Source: Candidatus Pantoea soli
GTDB lineage: Bacteria; Pseudomonadota; Gammaproteobacteria; Enterobacterales; Enterobacteriaceae
Direction: 5' to 3'
Length of the DNA: 64,000 nt
Assembly (NCBI RefSeq): GCF_007833795.1
Contig: NZ_CP032702.1
Span: forward strand, 2,170,001 to 2,234,000
Below are positions 42,304 to 50,175 of this stretch, in pieces; position 1 is the first letter of the stretch, and each line of letters opens with the position of its first letter. Made by a program: the position numbers and the translations under genes. The notes below the pieces were generated by a model. It was not told the DNA's origin, did not search any database, and saw nothing but the letters and a program-made list of their open reading frames with translations.

Positions 42304-43290
42304 TCAGACCGAAGGATGATAAGCAAATAACGCCGGTGCGCCGCCGGTATGCACAAACAGCAGCGGACCTTCGCGGCGGAAGCGGTTCTGACTGATGCCG
42401 TCAATCAGGCCCGCCATGGCTTTGCCGGTGTAGACCGGATCCAGCATGATGCCTTCCAGCCGCGCCAGCAGCCGTACTGCCTCCATGCCTTCGTCATTGG
42501 GCTCGCCATAGCGCGGAGCAAAGTACTCATCCCACAGCGTGACCGGCGCCTGCGCGCTGACCTCCAGCTGCGCGGCCAGCGGGGCACGAATGCGCTCGAC
42601 CACCGGCAGCTGCGCGTCAACAGTGCGCGAAACGGTGACCCCGACCAGTTCGGTGGCAGGCAGCAGCTGCTCCAGCCCGACCGCCAGCCCGGCGTGGGTG
42701 CCGCCGCTGCCGGAAGCCACCACAACCGCAGCAAAATCGACCACGCCTTCGCTCTGATGCGCGATCTCCTGCGCACACTCCACGTAGCCAAGCGCACCGA
42801 GTACGCTGGAGCCGCCTACCGGCACCACATACGGGCGAAAGCCCTGGGCTTCAAGGCGCTCCGCCTGCGCGGCCAGCTGCGCGGCGGGATCGTGCAGCGC
42901 GTCGACGACGATCGCGTCAACATCCATCAGATCCAGCAGCAGGCGGTTGCCGTTGGTCAGGTAATTTTCGGCGGTGGTGCCCAGTGGGTTTTCCAGCAGC
43001 GCTACGCATTTGAGGCCAAGACGCGCCGCAACGGCGGCCGTCTGCCGGACGTGGTTGGACTGAATCGCGCCGGCGGTCAGCAGCACATCGGCGCCTTCAC
43101 GCAGCGCTTCCGCCGCCAGAAACTCCAGCTTGCGCAGTTTATTCCCGCCAAGTGCGACCGGCGTAACGTCATCGCGTTTGATAAAGATATCGCGTCCGAG
43201 ATAGTCAGACAGGCGTGGCAGATGTTCTAACGGCGTGGGCGCACCGAGAAGTTCAAGACGGGGGAACTGGTGCAAAAGATGCAGGGACAA
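42304..43290 (-). CDS. dcyD: DcyD, D-cysteine desulfhydrase
   Basis: A 328-aa PLP enzyme that breaks D-cysteine to pyruvate, sulphide and ammonia. The PLP Lys is in [13 protein letters not shown], the phosphate-binding loop in [14 protein letters not shown], and the end [13 protein letters not shown] is conserved. A TTG at 43290 is taken as start: GGAGG lies five bases upstream, and [12 protein letters not shown] then aligns with the E. coli N-terminus PLHNLTRFPRLE. An ATG four codons earlier (43302) is possible but has no ribosome site. It links to cystine uptake next door. Confidence 0.93.
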   Translation of the reverse strand: MSLHLLHQFPRLELLGAPTPLEHLPRLSDYLGRDIFIKRDDVTPVALGGNKLRKLEFLAAEALREGADVLLTAGAIQSNHVRQTAAVAARLGLKCVALLENPLGTTAENYLTNGNRLLLDLMDVDAIVVDALHDPAAQLAAQAERLEAQGFRPYVVPVGGSSVLGALGYVECAQEIAHQSEGVVDFAAVVVASGSGGTHAGLAVGLEQLLPATELVGVTVSRTVDAQLPVVERIRAPLAAQLEVSAQAPVTLWDEYFAPRYGEPNDEGMEAVRLLARLEGIMLDPVYTGKAMAGLIDGISQNRFRREGPLLFVHTGGAPALFAYHPSV

Positions 43291-43422
43291 TGCAGCCTCC
43301 ATTCGGGCAATGTGCAGTTATCCATACAGTGTTGCAGAAGATGACGCAGGGCGCATCCGGAATTACGCGCCGATGGCCGCCGGCGGCTGACAGGCAGGTC
43401 AGCCACCGGGGCGAAATCACGC

Positions 43423-43926
43423 TCAGCTGCGCTGCCAGCCTAAAAACTGATCATATTTACGCAGCGCGATGCGGTAGTTGTTGTTACCGGCATCGGGCAA
43501 ATCATTCTCCAGACATTCATGCCAGCTATTGCCCCGTAATCTTTCGGCCGGGAAATTTTTCGCTTTCAGCATGTCATCCAGACGACGCAGTCGTACCACA
43601 TATTCACGAATCGTACTGTGACTCATTTCGGTCTGCTCAAACAGATATTGTTTGAACGCCATAATGTCGAAGTAATTCGGATGGGTATTACAAAAAATAT
43701 CGCTGCAGAAACGGCACAGTGCCGTCAGTTCTGGCTGAAGTTTCATCCAGACCTGATCATCAATCATCTGGTCCATCCGTGCGATGGCCTCTTTATTGAT
43801 GATCTGGCCACGGAATACTAACGCCATGCGATCTAAAACTTTGCCACAATGTGAACAGTTGCTCTGGCTGTGTTTATAGTCTTTAAGATAGCGACTTAAC
43901 GGTCTGGCTTTGACTTTGGCTCCCAT
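43423..43926 (-). CDS. fliZ: FliZ, flagellar regulator / RpoS antagonist
   Basis: A 167-aa DNA-binding regulator related to core-binding domains of tyrosine recombinases. Conserved stretches are RPLSRYLKDYKHSQSNCSHC, ALCRFC, FKQYLFEQTEMS and TIREYVVRLRRL, closely matching E. coli FliZ (183 aa; here the C-terminus is shorter). FliZ represses sigma-S promoters and sustains flagellar expression. It lies 49 bases after fliA in the same operon. Confidence 0.95.
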   Translation of the reverse strand: MGAKVKARPLSRYLKDYKHSQSNCSHCGKVLDRMALVFRGQIINKEAIARMDQMIDDQVWMKLQPELTALCRFCSDIFCNTHPNYFDIMAFKQYLFEQTEMSHSTIREYVVRLRRLDDMLKAKNFPAERLRGNSWHECLENDLPDAGNNNYRIALRKYDQFLGWQRS

Positions 43927-43975
43927 TGCTGAGTCCCCGGTGTTATTATTTTTGGTTCCCCAGGAACTGAGTCCA

Positions 43976-44698
43976 TCAGCGCGCTCCCGTTAACCGGGCT
44001 CGCAGGCGTTTGATCGCCTGACTGTGCAACTGGCTGACGCGGGATTCTCCCACTTCAAGCACCGCGCCAATCTCTTTCAGGTTCAGTTCTTCCTGGTAGT
44101 ACAGTGTGAGCACCAATTTTTCGCGTTCGGGCAGCGCCTCGATCGCTTCAATCACGCGTTCACGCAGGTTTCCTTCCATTAACTGATGCAGCGGGTTAGC
44201 TTCCTCATGGCCCTCTGTCACCAGTTCCGCACTGTCGCCGTGTTCTTCCCGATACTCGTCGTAGGAGAAGAGCTGACTATTATTGGTATCCAGCAGAATC
44301 TGCCGGTACTCTTCCAGTGATACATTCAGACGCTCAGCCACTTCCTGCTCGGTCGCCGCGCGCCCCAGCGCCTGCTCTACCTGATGCATAGCGCCGGCCA
44401 CCTCACGTGCGTTGCGTCGCACGCTGCGGGGAGCCCAGTCGCGGCTGCGCAACTCATCCAGCATTGCCCCTCTGATGCGTTGTACTGCGTAGGTGGTAAA
44501 GGCGGTGCCCTGCAGCGCGTCATAGCGCTCCACGGCATTCAGTAAACCGATGCCACCCGCCTGTAACAAATCATCAAGCTCAACGCTGGCTGGCAGACGT
44601 ACCTGCAGACGCAGCGCTTCATGCCGCACCAGAGGGACGTAGCGCTGCCAGAGCGAATGTTTATCCATCACGCCGTCGGCGGTATAGAGATCGTTCAC
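43976..44698 (-). CDS. fliA: FliA, flagellar sigma factor 28
   Basis: A 240-aa sigma factor directing class 3 flagellar genes. It begins with GTG, as in E. coli. Residues 10-110 are almost identical to the enterobacterial protein (VMDKHSLWQRYVPLVRHEAL; sigma region 2 GIGLLNAVERYD). Region 4 ends KEIGAVLEVGESRVSQLHSQ. The C-terminal third is more diverged. A sigma-28-type promoter lies just upstream, so FliA probably autoregulates. At least five further sigma-28-like promoters in this window are candidate targets. Confidence 0.98.
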   Translation of the reverse strand: MNDLYTADGVMDKHSLWQRYVPLVRHEALRLQVRLPASVELDDLLQAGGIGLLNAVERYDALQGTAFTTYAVQRIRGAMLDELRSRDWAPRSVRRNAREVAGAMHQVEQALGRAATEQEVAERLNVSLEEYRQILLDTNNSQLFSYDEYREEHGDSAELVTEGHEEANPLHQLMEGNLRERVIEAIEALPEREKLVLTLYYQEELNLKEIGAVLEVGESRVSQLHSQAIKRLRARLTGAR

Positions 44699-44722
44699 GT
44701 TGACTACCCTGCGTTAATTAAG

Positions 44723-44749
44723 TTATCGGCATGATTATCCAATTCTGTA
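44723..44749 (-). promoter_or_regulatory. Sigma-28 promoter of fliAZ
   Basis: On the minus strand TACAGAAT-N11-GCCGATAA, with a perfect -10 and a 5/8 -35 match to TAAAGTTT-N11-GCCGATAA. It is followed by CTTAATTAACGCAGGG, resembling the Salmonella fliA class 3 promoter. The -10 is 25 bases upstream of the GTG. Confidence 0.8.
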
Positions 44750-44841
44750 GAGGTTTCGATTGGCAGAATAGGCAGGCAAAAGCAAGGTTATTTCAGATTT
44801 GTAATGAATGGCGGTGGATCGCACCGCCAGCGCGGGATCGA

Positions 44842-45810
44842 TCAGCGCAGGTTGCGCAGGCGCTGCCTTGTGCCGGGCGGCACGGCGTCCCACAGTACGC
44901 AGGTTTTGCCCTCCAGCGCCTGATAAAAGAGGCTAATGGACGCGTCGCTCTCCAGCGCGTGATTAAACAGCACCTGACCCGTTTCCGCATCAATGCTTAT
45001 CATTTTATTGATAAACAACCGCTGCAGATCGCTGCGCAGAAATAAGCCGTTATCCACGCTGTTATCGGCGAGAAAGCCCTCTTCGTTCTCCTGGGTGTCA
45101 ATATGACAGGCTTCCACCCACGGCCAGCTGTGCCGCTCCGTTAAGCGCGTACCGGTAATAATACAGGCCCCGTAGCGCGCCCTGACGGCGGAACTGAACT
45201 CTGCCTGGCTGGCGCGCTGCAGCACCCGGGCTTTCACCCGCCGCCCGACCTCGGTGCCGGGCATCACCGCCGCCGGCATTTTCTGCTGCGGCGTGCTCAG
45301 CACCACCAGAAACTGAATGCGGCGCGACAGCGGAAAACAGGGATGCGCCTGCCGGTCAAACAGCTGCCAGTACTCCTCTTCTTCGGTCTGACGCATCAGC
45401 ACCAGCTTGTAGCCACGGCTGCTCAGCAGATTCTGTGCCGCAGCGGAGCTGGGATCGAGCATGGCGTAGACCTGCGTTTCGCCAATCACCTTCCAGCGTC
45501 CGCTCTTGCGTCCGTCGTCATTGCGCCGGAAATAGAGAAACGTCTGGCCGGTCTTCAGATAGTGCTCAAAGCGGCGCAGATAATTTTTGCGTTCATTATC
45601 ATCAGAAACAATCAGCAGGTCTTCCAGCGGACTGTTGAGCTCCTGCTGGGCGAAGACCGCGCGGATGATCAGATGACGGTAGCTGGTGGACGGGCTCAGC
45701 AGGCCGCGCGCGGTGAGTTCCTTCTCTTCCGGGTGCTGCTGCGCGTAGCGCAGGGCAATCTCCTCGAAGGTCAGCAGCTCACCCGGTAACAAGTCATAAT
45801 TGAAGCGCAT
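44842..45810 (-). CDS. HNH_2-type nuclease-domain protein with a sigma-28-like promoter
   Basis: A 322-aa protein. The C-terminal ~100 residues form an HNH_2 domain (RYGACIITGTRLTERHSWPWVEACHI...NSVDNGLFLRSDLQRLF), the fold used by many orphan restriction-type endonucleases. The N-terminal ~200 residues are unrecognised, helical then beta (QTFLYFRRNDDGR). The ATG at 45810 follows GGGG by five bases. There is no methyltransferase partner. It stands between fliA and the rfb genes, with GCCGATAA at the right -10 spacing 59 bases upstream, so it may be a class 3 flagellar-regulon gene. Function unknown. Confidence 0.78.
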   Translation of the reverse strand: MRFNYDLLPGELLTFEEIALRYAQQHPEEKELTARGLLSPSTSYRHLIIRAVFAQQELNSPLEDLLIVSDDNERKNYLRRFEHYLKTGQTFLYFRRNDDGRKSGRWKVIGETQVYAMLDPSSAAAQNLLSSRGYKLVLMRQTEEEEYWQLFDRQAHPCFPLSRRIQFLVVLSTPQQKMPAAVMPGTEVGRRVKARVLQRASQAEFSSAVRARYGACIITGTRLTERHSWPWVEACHIDTQENEEGFLADNSVDNGLFLRSDLQRLFINKMISIDAETGQVLFNHALESDASISLFYQALEGKTCVLWDAVPPGTRQRLRNLR

Positions 45811-45868
45811 AGACACCCCAGAAAAAGAAAAAAGTACGACGAAAAAATTCGAGTGGTTCTGAGTGGTG

Positions 45869-45895
45869 TTATCGGCAGAGCGCCGGTGAGCTGTA
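45869..45895 (-). promoter_or_regulatory. Putative sigma-28 promoter of the HNH gene
   Basis: On the minus strand TACAGCTC-N11-GCCGATAA; the -10 is perfect and the -35 matches 5 of 8. The -35 starts TACAG like the fliA promoter of this genome. Confidence 0.65.
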
Positions 45896-46129
45896 ATCCG
45901 GCGGTGATTTTGCGACGCTTGTCATGCCGCACCAGCAATCCGCCGTCGCCGGCCAGGCAGATTTGCATTAACGCAGCATGAAACCCCGGCCAGCCCCCTG
46001 CGCCCTGTACCGCTTATCCCCGGCATTACCGGCTTTTTTACTGGTTATTCGCGCCATCAATTCCCCGCTTCCCCCCTTATTCTCAGGGCATCGCTCTGCG
46101 GGTAGCAGAGAACAGGAATAAGGAAGGCG

Positions 46130-46999
46130 ATGATGAAAGGTATAGTGCTGGCGGGTGGCACCGGCTCCCGTTTACACCCCGTGACCTGCGGCGTGTCGAA
46201 ACAGCTATTGCCGGTATATGACAAACCGATGATCTACTATCCACTTTCCGTCCTGATGCTGGCCGGTATTCAGGATATTCTGGTCATCACCACGCCGGAC
46301 GACCTGCCCGCGTTTCAGCGCCTGCTGGGAGACGGCAGCCATTTTGGCGTGAATCTGCAGTATGCCGTGCAGCCCTCGCCGGACGGCCTGGCGCAGGCGT
46401 TTATCATCGGCGAATCCTTTATTGCGGGTGAACGCTGCGCGCTGGTGCTGGGCGACAATATCTTCTTTGGTCAGAGCTTTGGCCGAACGCTGGAAGAGGT
46501 GGTGGCACGTCCTCAGGGTGCCACCGTGTTTGGTTACCGCGTGATGGACCCGGAGCGTTTTGGCGTGGTGGCGTTTGATAAGCAGTACCGCGCGGTGTCG
46601 ATCGAAGAAAAACCGGCGCAGCCGAAATCGAGTTTCGCGGTCACCGGCCTCTATTTCTACGATAAAAACGTCTGTGCCATGGCGCGCGAGGTGCGTCCGT
46701 CACCGCGCGGCGAGCTGGAAATTACCACGCTCAACCAGATGTATCTGGAGGACGGCCTGCTGAATGTTGAAGTGCTGGGCCGCGGTTTTGCCTGGCTCGA
46801 CACCGGCACCCACGATAGCCTGCTGGAAGCCTCTCACTTCATTCACACCATTGAAAAACGTCAGGGTTTTAAAATCGCCTGTCTGGAAGAGATTGCCTGG
46901 CGCAAAGGCTGGATTGGCAGTGAAGCAGTGCTGCAGCGTGCATCTTACCTGAGCAAAACCCAATACGGCCAGTATCTGCGACTGCTGGTGGAGGAGTGA
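46130..46999 (+). CDS. rfbA: RfbA/RmlA, glucose-1-phosphate thymidylyltransferase
   Basis: A 289-aa enzyme making dTDP-glucose from glucose-1-phosphate and dTTP. The nucleotide-binding start is [46 protein letters not shown] and [21 protein letters not shown] are diagnostic. Start is the first of two adjacent ATGs behind AAGGAAGG. It is first gene of rfbACD, one base from rfbC. No rfbB (4,6-dehydratase) is in the window; a copy elsewhere must supply the intermediate. Confidence 0.96.
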   Translation: MMKGIVLAGGTGSRLHPVTCGVSKQLLPVYDKPMIYYPLSVLMLAGIQDILVITTPDDLPAFQRLLGDGSHFGVNLQYAVQPSPDGLAQAFIIGESFIAGERCALVLGDNIFFGQSFGRTLEEVVARPQGATVFGYRVMDPERFGVVAFDKQYRAVSIEEKPAQPKSSFAVTGLYFYDKNVCAMAREVRPSPRGELEITTLNQMYLEDGLLNVEVLGRGFAWLDTGTHDSLLEASHFIHTIEKRQGFKIACLEEIAWRKGWIGSEAVLQRASYLSKTQYGQYLRLLVEE

Positions 47000-47000
47000 G

Positions 47001-47549
47001 ATGGACGTTATCGCGACCAGAATTGCCGATGTAAAAATCATTCAGCCCGCCGTGTTTGGCGATGCGCGCGGTTTCTTTCTGGAAACCTTCGAAAAGCGTC
47101 GCTACCAGCAGTTACTGGATATCGATCTTGATTTTGTGCAGGACAACTATTCCCGTTCAGCACAGCATGTCCTGCGCGGCCTGCACTTTCAGAAAACCCA
47201 GCCGCAGGGCAAGCTGGTGCGGGTGGTGCGCGGTGAAGTGTTTGATGTGGCCGTGGACATTCGTCCTGACTCACCCACTTTTGGCCAGTGGGAAGGCATT
47301 GTGCTTTCTGAAACCAATAAAACCCAGCTGTGGATCCCGCCGGGACTGGCGCACGGCTTCGTGGTGCTGTCTGAGATCGCCGATTTTGAATACAAATGTA
47401 CTGATTACTACGCGCCACAGGATGAAGCCTGTCTGATGTGGAACGATCCTGATATCGCCATTCAATGGCCTGTAACCCTGCCGCAGCTTTCGGCAAAAGA
47501 TCAACAAGGACTTTCTCTGCAGGAGTTAGTGCAATGCGCGTTTTGTTAA
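47001..47549 (+). CDS. rfbC: RfbC/RmlC, dTDP-4-dehydrorhamnose 3,5-epimerase
   Basis: A 182-aa cupin enzyme. Catalytic His is in VLRGLHFQ, followed by GKLVRVVRGEVFDVAVDIR, LWIPPGLAHGFVVLSE and the Tyr region YYAPQDEACL. It epimerises dTDP-4-keto-6-deoxyglucose toward L-rhamnose. GGAGGAGTGAG lies before the ATG, immediately after the rfbA stop. It overlaps rfbD by 16 bases. Confidence 0.96.
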   Translation: MDVIATRIADVKIIQPAVFGDARGFFLETFEKRRYQQLLDIDLDFVQDNYSRSAQHVLRGLHFQKTQPQGKLVRVVRGEVFDVAVDIRPDSPTFGQWEGIVLSETNKTQLWIPPGLAHGFVVLSEIADFEYKCTDYYAPQDEACLMWNDPDIAIQWPVTLPQLSAKDQQGLSLQELVQCAFC

Positions 47550-48415
47550 CCGGTGCTTACGGCCAGCTTGGCCGGAGTTTGCTGGATCGGGTACCGGCTG
47601 CGTGGGTGCTGCTGGCCTGCGGCTCGGCGGAATTAGACATTACCGATCGTGCTGCGGTTGAGCGGGTGGTGAAGAAATTCCGCCCTGATGTGATCCTAAA
47701 CGCGGCGGCTTATACCGCCGTGGATAAAGCAGAAACCGATCGCGTCCGGGCAATGAAGGTCAACGCCATTGGTCCGGAAAACCTCGCGCTGGCGGCGCGT
47801 GATGTGGGGGCCCGCCTGATCCACATCTCAACCGATTATGTGTTTGATGGCAGCAAAAAAACGCCTTACCTTGAAAGCGATCAGCCCTGCCCGATTAACT
47901 TCTACGGCCTGAGCAAGTGGGAAGGTGAAAAGCGGGTGTTTGCCGTGCTGCCGCAGGCGATCGTGATTCGCACGTCGTGGGTGTTCAGCGAATACGGTTC
48001 TAACTTCGTGAAGACCATGCTGCGTCTTGCCGCCACGCGCACTGAGCTCAGCGTGGTGAATGATCAGGTGGGATGCCCGACCTACGCCGGCGATCTGGCG
48101 ATGGCGATGATCGCGCTGGCCAGCGCGGAACAGGCGCAGGGGATCTACCATTACTGCGGCGATGTGGCCGTCAGCTGGTGTGAATTTGCCCAGGCTATCT
48201 TCGTGGTGACGCAGCAGGATACCGTGGTAAAAGGCATCAGCAGTGGGCAATACCCGACGGCTGCCGTGCGGCCGCTGAATAGCGTGATGAACTGCACGCG
48301 TCTGCAAGAGGCCGGCGTGACGCCTTCCGACTGGCAAGCCTGCCTGCTGCTGGCCCGTCTCTCCCTCTCTTCCGTCTTTACCCCGCCCGAACCGGGTGTG
48401 AAGGTGCTGCACTAA
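47534..48415 (+). CDS. rfbD: RfbD/RmlD, dTDP-4-dehydrorhamnose reductase
   Basis: A 293-aa short-chain dehydrogenase producing dTDP-L-rhamnose. The Rossmann motif is LTGAYGQLGRS, then NAAAYTAVDKAE, STDYVFDG and the catalytic YGLSKWEGE (Y-x3-K). The ATG at 47534, inside the end of rfbC with GGAG upstream, is chosen. It is the last gene of the operon; downstream are tandem terminator-bearing repeats. The order A-C-D without B differs from the common rfbBDAC clusters. Confidence 0.95.
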   Translation: MRVLLTGAYGQLGRSLLDRVPAAWVLLACGSAELDITDRAAVERVVKKFRPDVILNAAAYTAVDKAETDRVRAMKVNAIGPENLALAARDVGARLIHISTDYVFDGSKKTPYLESDQPCPINFYGLSKWEGEKRVFAVLPQAIVIRTSWVFSEYGSNFVKTMLRLAATRTELSVVNDQVGCPTYAGDLAMAMIALASAEQAQGIYHYCGDVAVSWCEFAQAIFVVTQQDTVVKGISSGQYPTAAVRPLNSVMNCTRLQEAGVTPSDWQACLLLARLSLSSVFTPPEPGVKVLH

Positions 48416-48421
48416 GGCCAG

Positions 48422-48840
48422 AAAAGGGCGTCTCAGACGCCCTGCAATTCGTGCTTCCGCAACGAATCCGTTTCCTGATGCGGTCGCGCCCGGCGACGTT
48501 TCCCCTGCCGCCGTCTTCACCCTGACCGCGCCGGATACCCGGCACCGACATAAAAAAGGGCGTATCAGACGCCCTGCAATCCGCGCATCCGCGGCGAATC
48601 CATTTTCTGATACGGTCGCACCCGGCGGCATTTCCCCTGCTGCCGTCTTCACCCTGACCGCGCCGGATGTCCTGTCCCATGCAAAAAAGCGTCTCAGACA
48701 CCCGGCAATCCGCGCATCCGCGGCGAATCCGTTTCCTGATACGGTCGCGCCCGGCAACGTTTTCCCTGCCGCCGTCTTCACTCTGGCCGCGCCGGATACC
48801 CGGCACCGACATAAAAAAAGGGCGTCTCAGACGCCCTGTG
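48422..48840. repeat. Three ~131-bp tandem repeats with terminator-like hairpins
   Basis: Units begin near 48422, 48552 and 48683, with a fourth partial at 48812. Each starts with a hairpin of the type AAAGGGCGTCTCAGACGCCC and continues with shared ~110-bp sequence (CGAATCCGTTTCCTGAT, GCCGTCTTCACCCTGACCGCGCCGGAT). They fill the space between convergent rfbD and the aminotransferase gene. The third hairpin is damaged (GCGTCTCAGACACCC). Not a CRISPR: repeats are long and have no unique spacers. They act at least as terminators in both directions. Confidence 0.85.
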
Positions 48841-48841
48841 G

Positions 48842-49990
48842 TCAGCTCACCAGCGGCAAATCGGTTTTCTGATGCTGATGTGCCAGGCTGCGTATCATCG
48901 CCACAATACTCTCAACCACCTCCAGCGCCAGCCCCGGGAACACCGGCAGGCAGAGCACGCGACTGGACATGCGCTGCGCCACAGGCAGCATTGTTTCATC
49001 GGCGCTGGCCAAATTGCGATACATCGGGAAGCTGGTGATAAGCGGATAGAAGTAGCGGCGGGCAATGATATTTTGCTCACGCAGATGCTCATAGAGCGCG
49101 TCGCGGCTTACCGGATACGCATCGGTCACCATCACCGGCAGATAGGAGTAATTCCACTCCACGCCGGCCGGAATCGTCAGCAGCTCAATGCCGTCAATCT
49201 CTGCCAGCAGCTGATGATAATGCGCCTGAATACGGGCGCGTTCCGCTAAGGCGCTGTCGATATGCTTCAGCTGCAGCAGACCAAACGCGGCCTGCACTTC
49301 ATTCATTTTGCCGTTAATGCCGGTCGCCACAATGGTGGTCTCATCGGCAAAGCCGAAGTTTTTCAGGTAATCAATGCGCTTTTTCATTTTGGCGTCACGG
49401 CAAATAATGGCACCGCCTTCAATGGTATTAAACGCTTTGGTGGCGTGGAAACTCAGTATCGAAAGATCGCCATAATTGAGGATGCTGTTGCCCTCTTTCC
49501 GCACGCCAAAGGCATGCGCCGCGTCATAGATCACCTTCAGCCCGTAGAGATCGGCAATGCGCTGGATTTTGTCAACGTCACAGGGATTGCCATAGCAGTG
49601 CACCGGCAGGATGGCCGTGGTCTGCGGGGTGATCGCCTGTTCAATTTTGCTCGCATCGATGTTGCAGCTGTGCGGATCGATATCCACAAACACCGGCGTT
49701 AAGCCATTCCACAGCAGCGAATGCGAGGTGGCAACAAAGGAGTAAGGCGTCGTGATCACTTCACCGGTGATACGCAACGCCTGCAGCGCCGTCAGCAGTG
49801 CCAGCGTCCCGTTGGTAAACAGGCACAGGTGTTCAACGCCCAGATAGCGCGCCAGCTCCTGTTCCAGCTGCTGGTGAAAAGGCCCGCCGTTGGTCAGAAT
49901 TTTATTCTGCCAGATCGCCTCCAGATACGGCACAAACTCCTCCAGCGGCGGCAACAGCGGGCTGGTAATATAAACGGGTTTCGTATTCAT
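48842..49990 (-). CDS. DegT/DnrJ/EryC1-family sugar aminotransferase
   Basis: A 382-aa PLP enzyme that transaminates a nucleotide-activated keto-sugar, probably dTDP-4-keto-6-deoxyglucose, to a 4-amino-4,6-dideoxy sugar. The internal aldimine Lys is in SFHATKAFNTIEGGAI; other family marks are LFTNGTLALLTALQAL, TTPYSFVATSHSLLWNGLTPVFVDID and ILPVHCYGNPCD. GAGGTAAAAGT precedes the ATG. It is transcribed with, or behind, the large glycosyltransferase (185-base gap). Together with rfbA it could make viosamine-like sugars as in Pseudomonas syringae flagellin glycans (inference). Confidence 0.9.
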   Translation of the reverse strand: MNTKPVYITSPLLPPLEEFVPYLEAIWQNKILTNGGPFHQQLEQELARYLGVEHLCLFTNGTLALLTALQALRITGEVITTPYSFVATSHSLLWNGLTPVFVDIDPHSCNIDASKIEQAITPQTTAILPVHCYGNPCDVDKIQRIADLYGLKVIYDAAHAFGVRKEGNSILNYGDLSILSFHATKAFNTIEGGAIICRDAKMKKRIDYLKNFGFADETTIVATGINGKMNEVQAAFGLLQLKHIDSALAERARIQAHYHQLLAEIDGIELLTIPAGVEWNYSYLPVMVTDAYPVSRDALYEHLREQNIIARRYFYPLITSFPMYRNLASADETMLPVAQRMSSRVLCLPVFPGLALEVVESIVAMIRSLAHQHQKTDLPLVS

Positions 49991-50175
49991 ACTTTTACCT
50001 CAGCGGCGTCAGGGGATTACGCCTGCCCGCAGTCGAAGGTGATTAATAAGGGTGCAGGTTGCAGACACGATTGCAGCAACCTTTGCCAGTCATGGAGTGA
50101 GCAGCCGCTTCTTTCTGCGTCCCCACTCACCCGCCGCCTGGCGACCTGCTGCTGCCAGCAGGCCGGTTATCCGGT

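Noticed and set aside
46000..46129. A sigma-28 promoter for rfbACD
   Set aside because: The only candidate -10 (GCCATCAA) is poor and no -35 fits at 11 bp, so I do not claim flagellar control of these genes.
48378..48812. Minus-strand frames across the 131-bp repeats
   Set aside because: They are open only because the repeat length and composition keep stops out. The repeated hairpins show non-coding function.
48422..48840. Repeats considered as a CRISPR array
   Set aside because: Units are ~131 bp and continuous, without short repeat/unique spacer alternation, and no cas genes are nearby.
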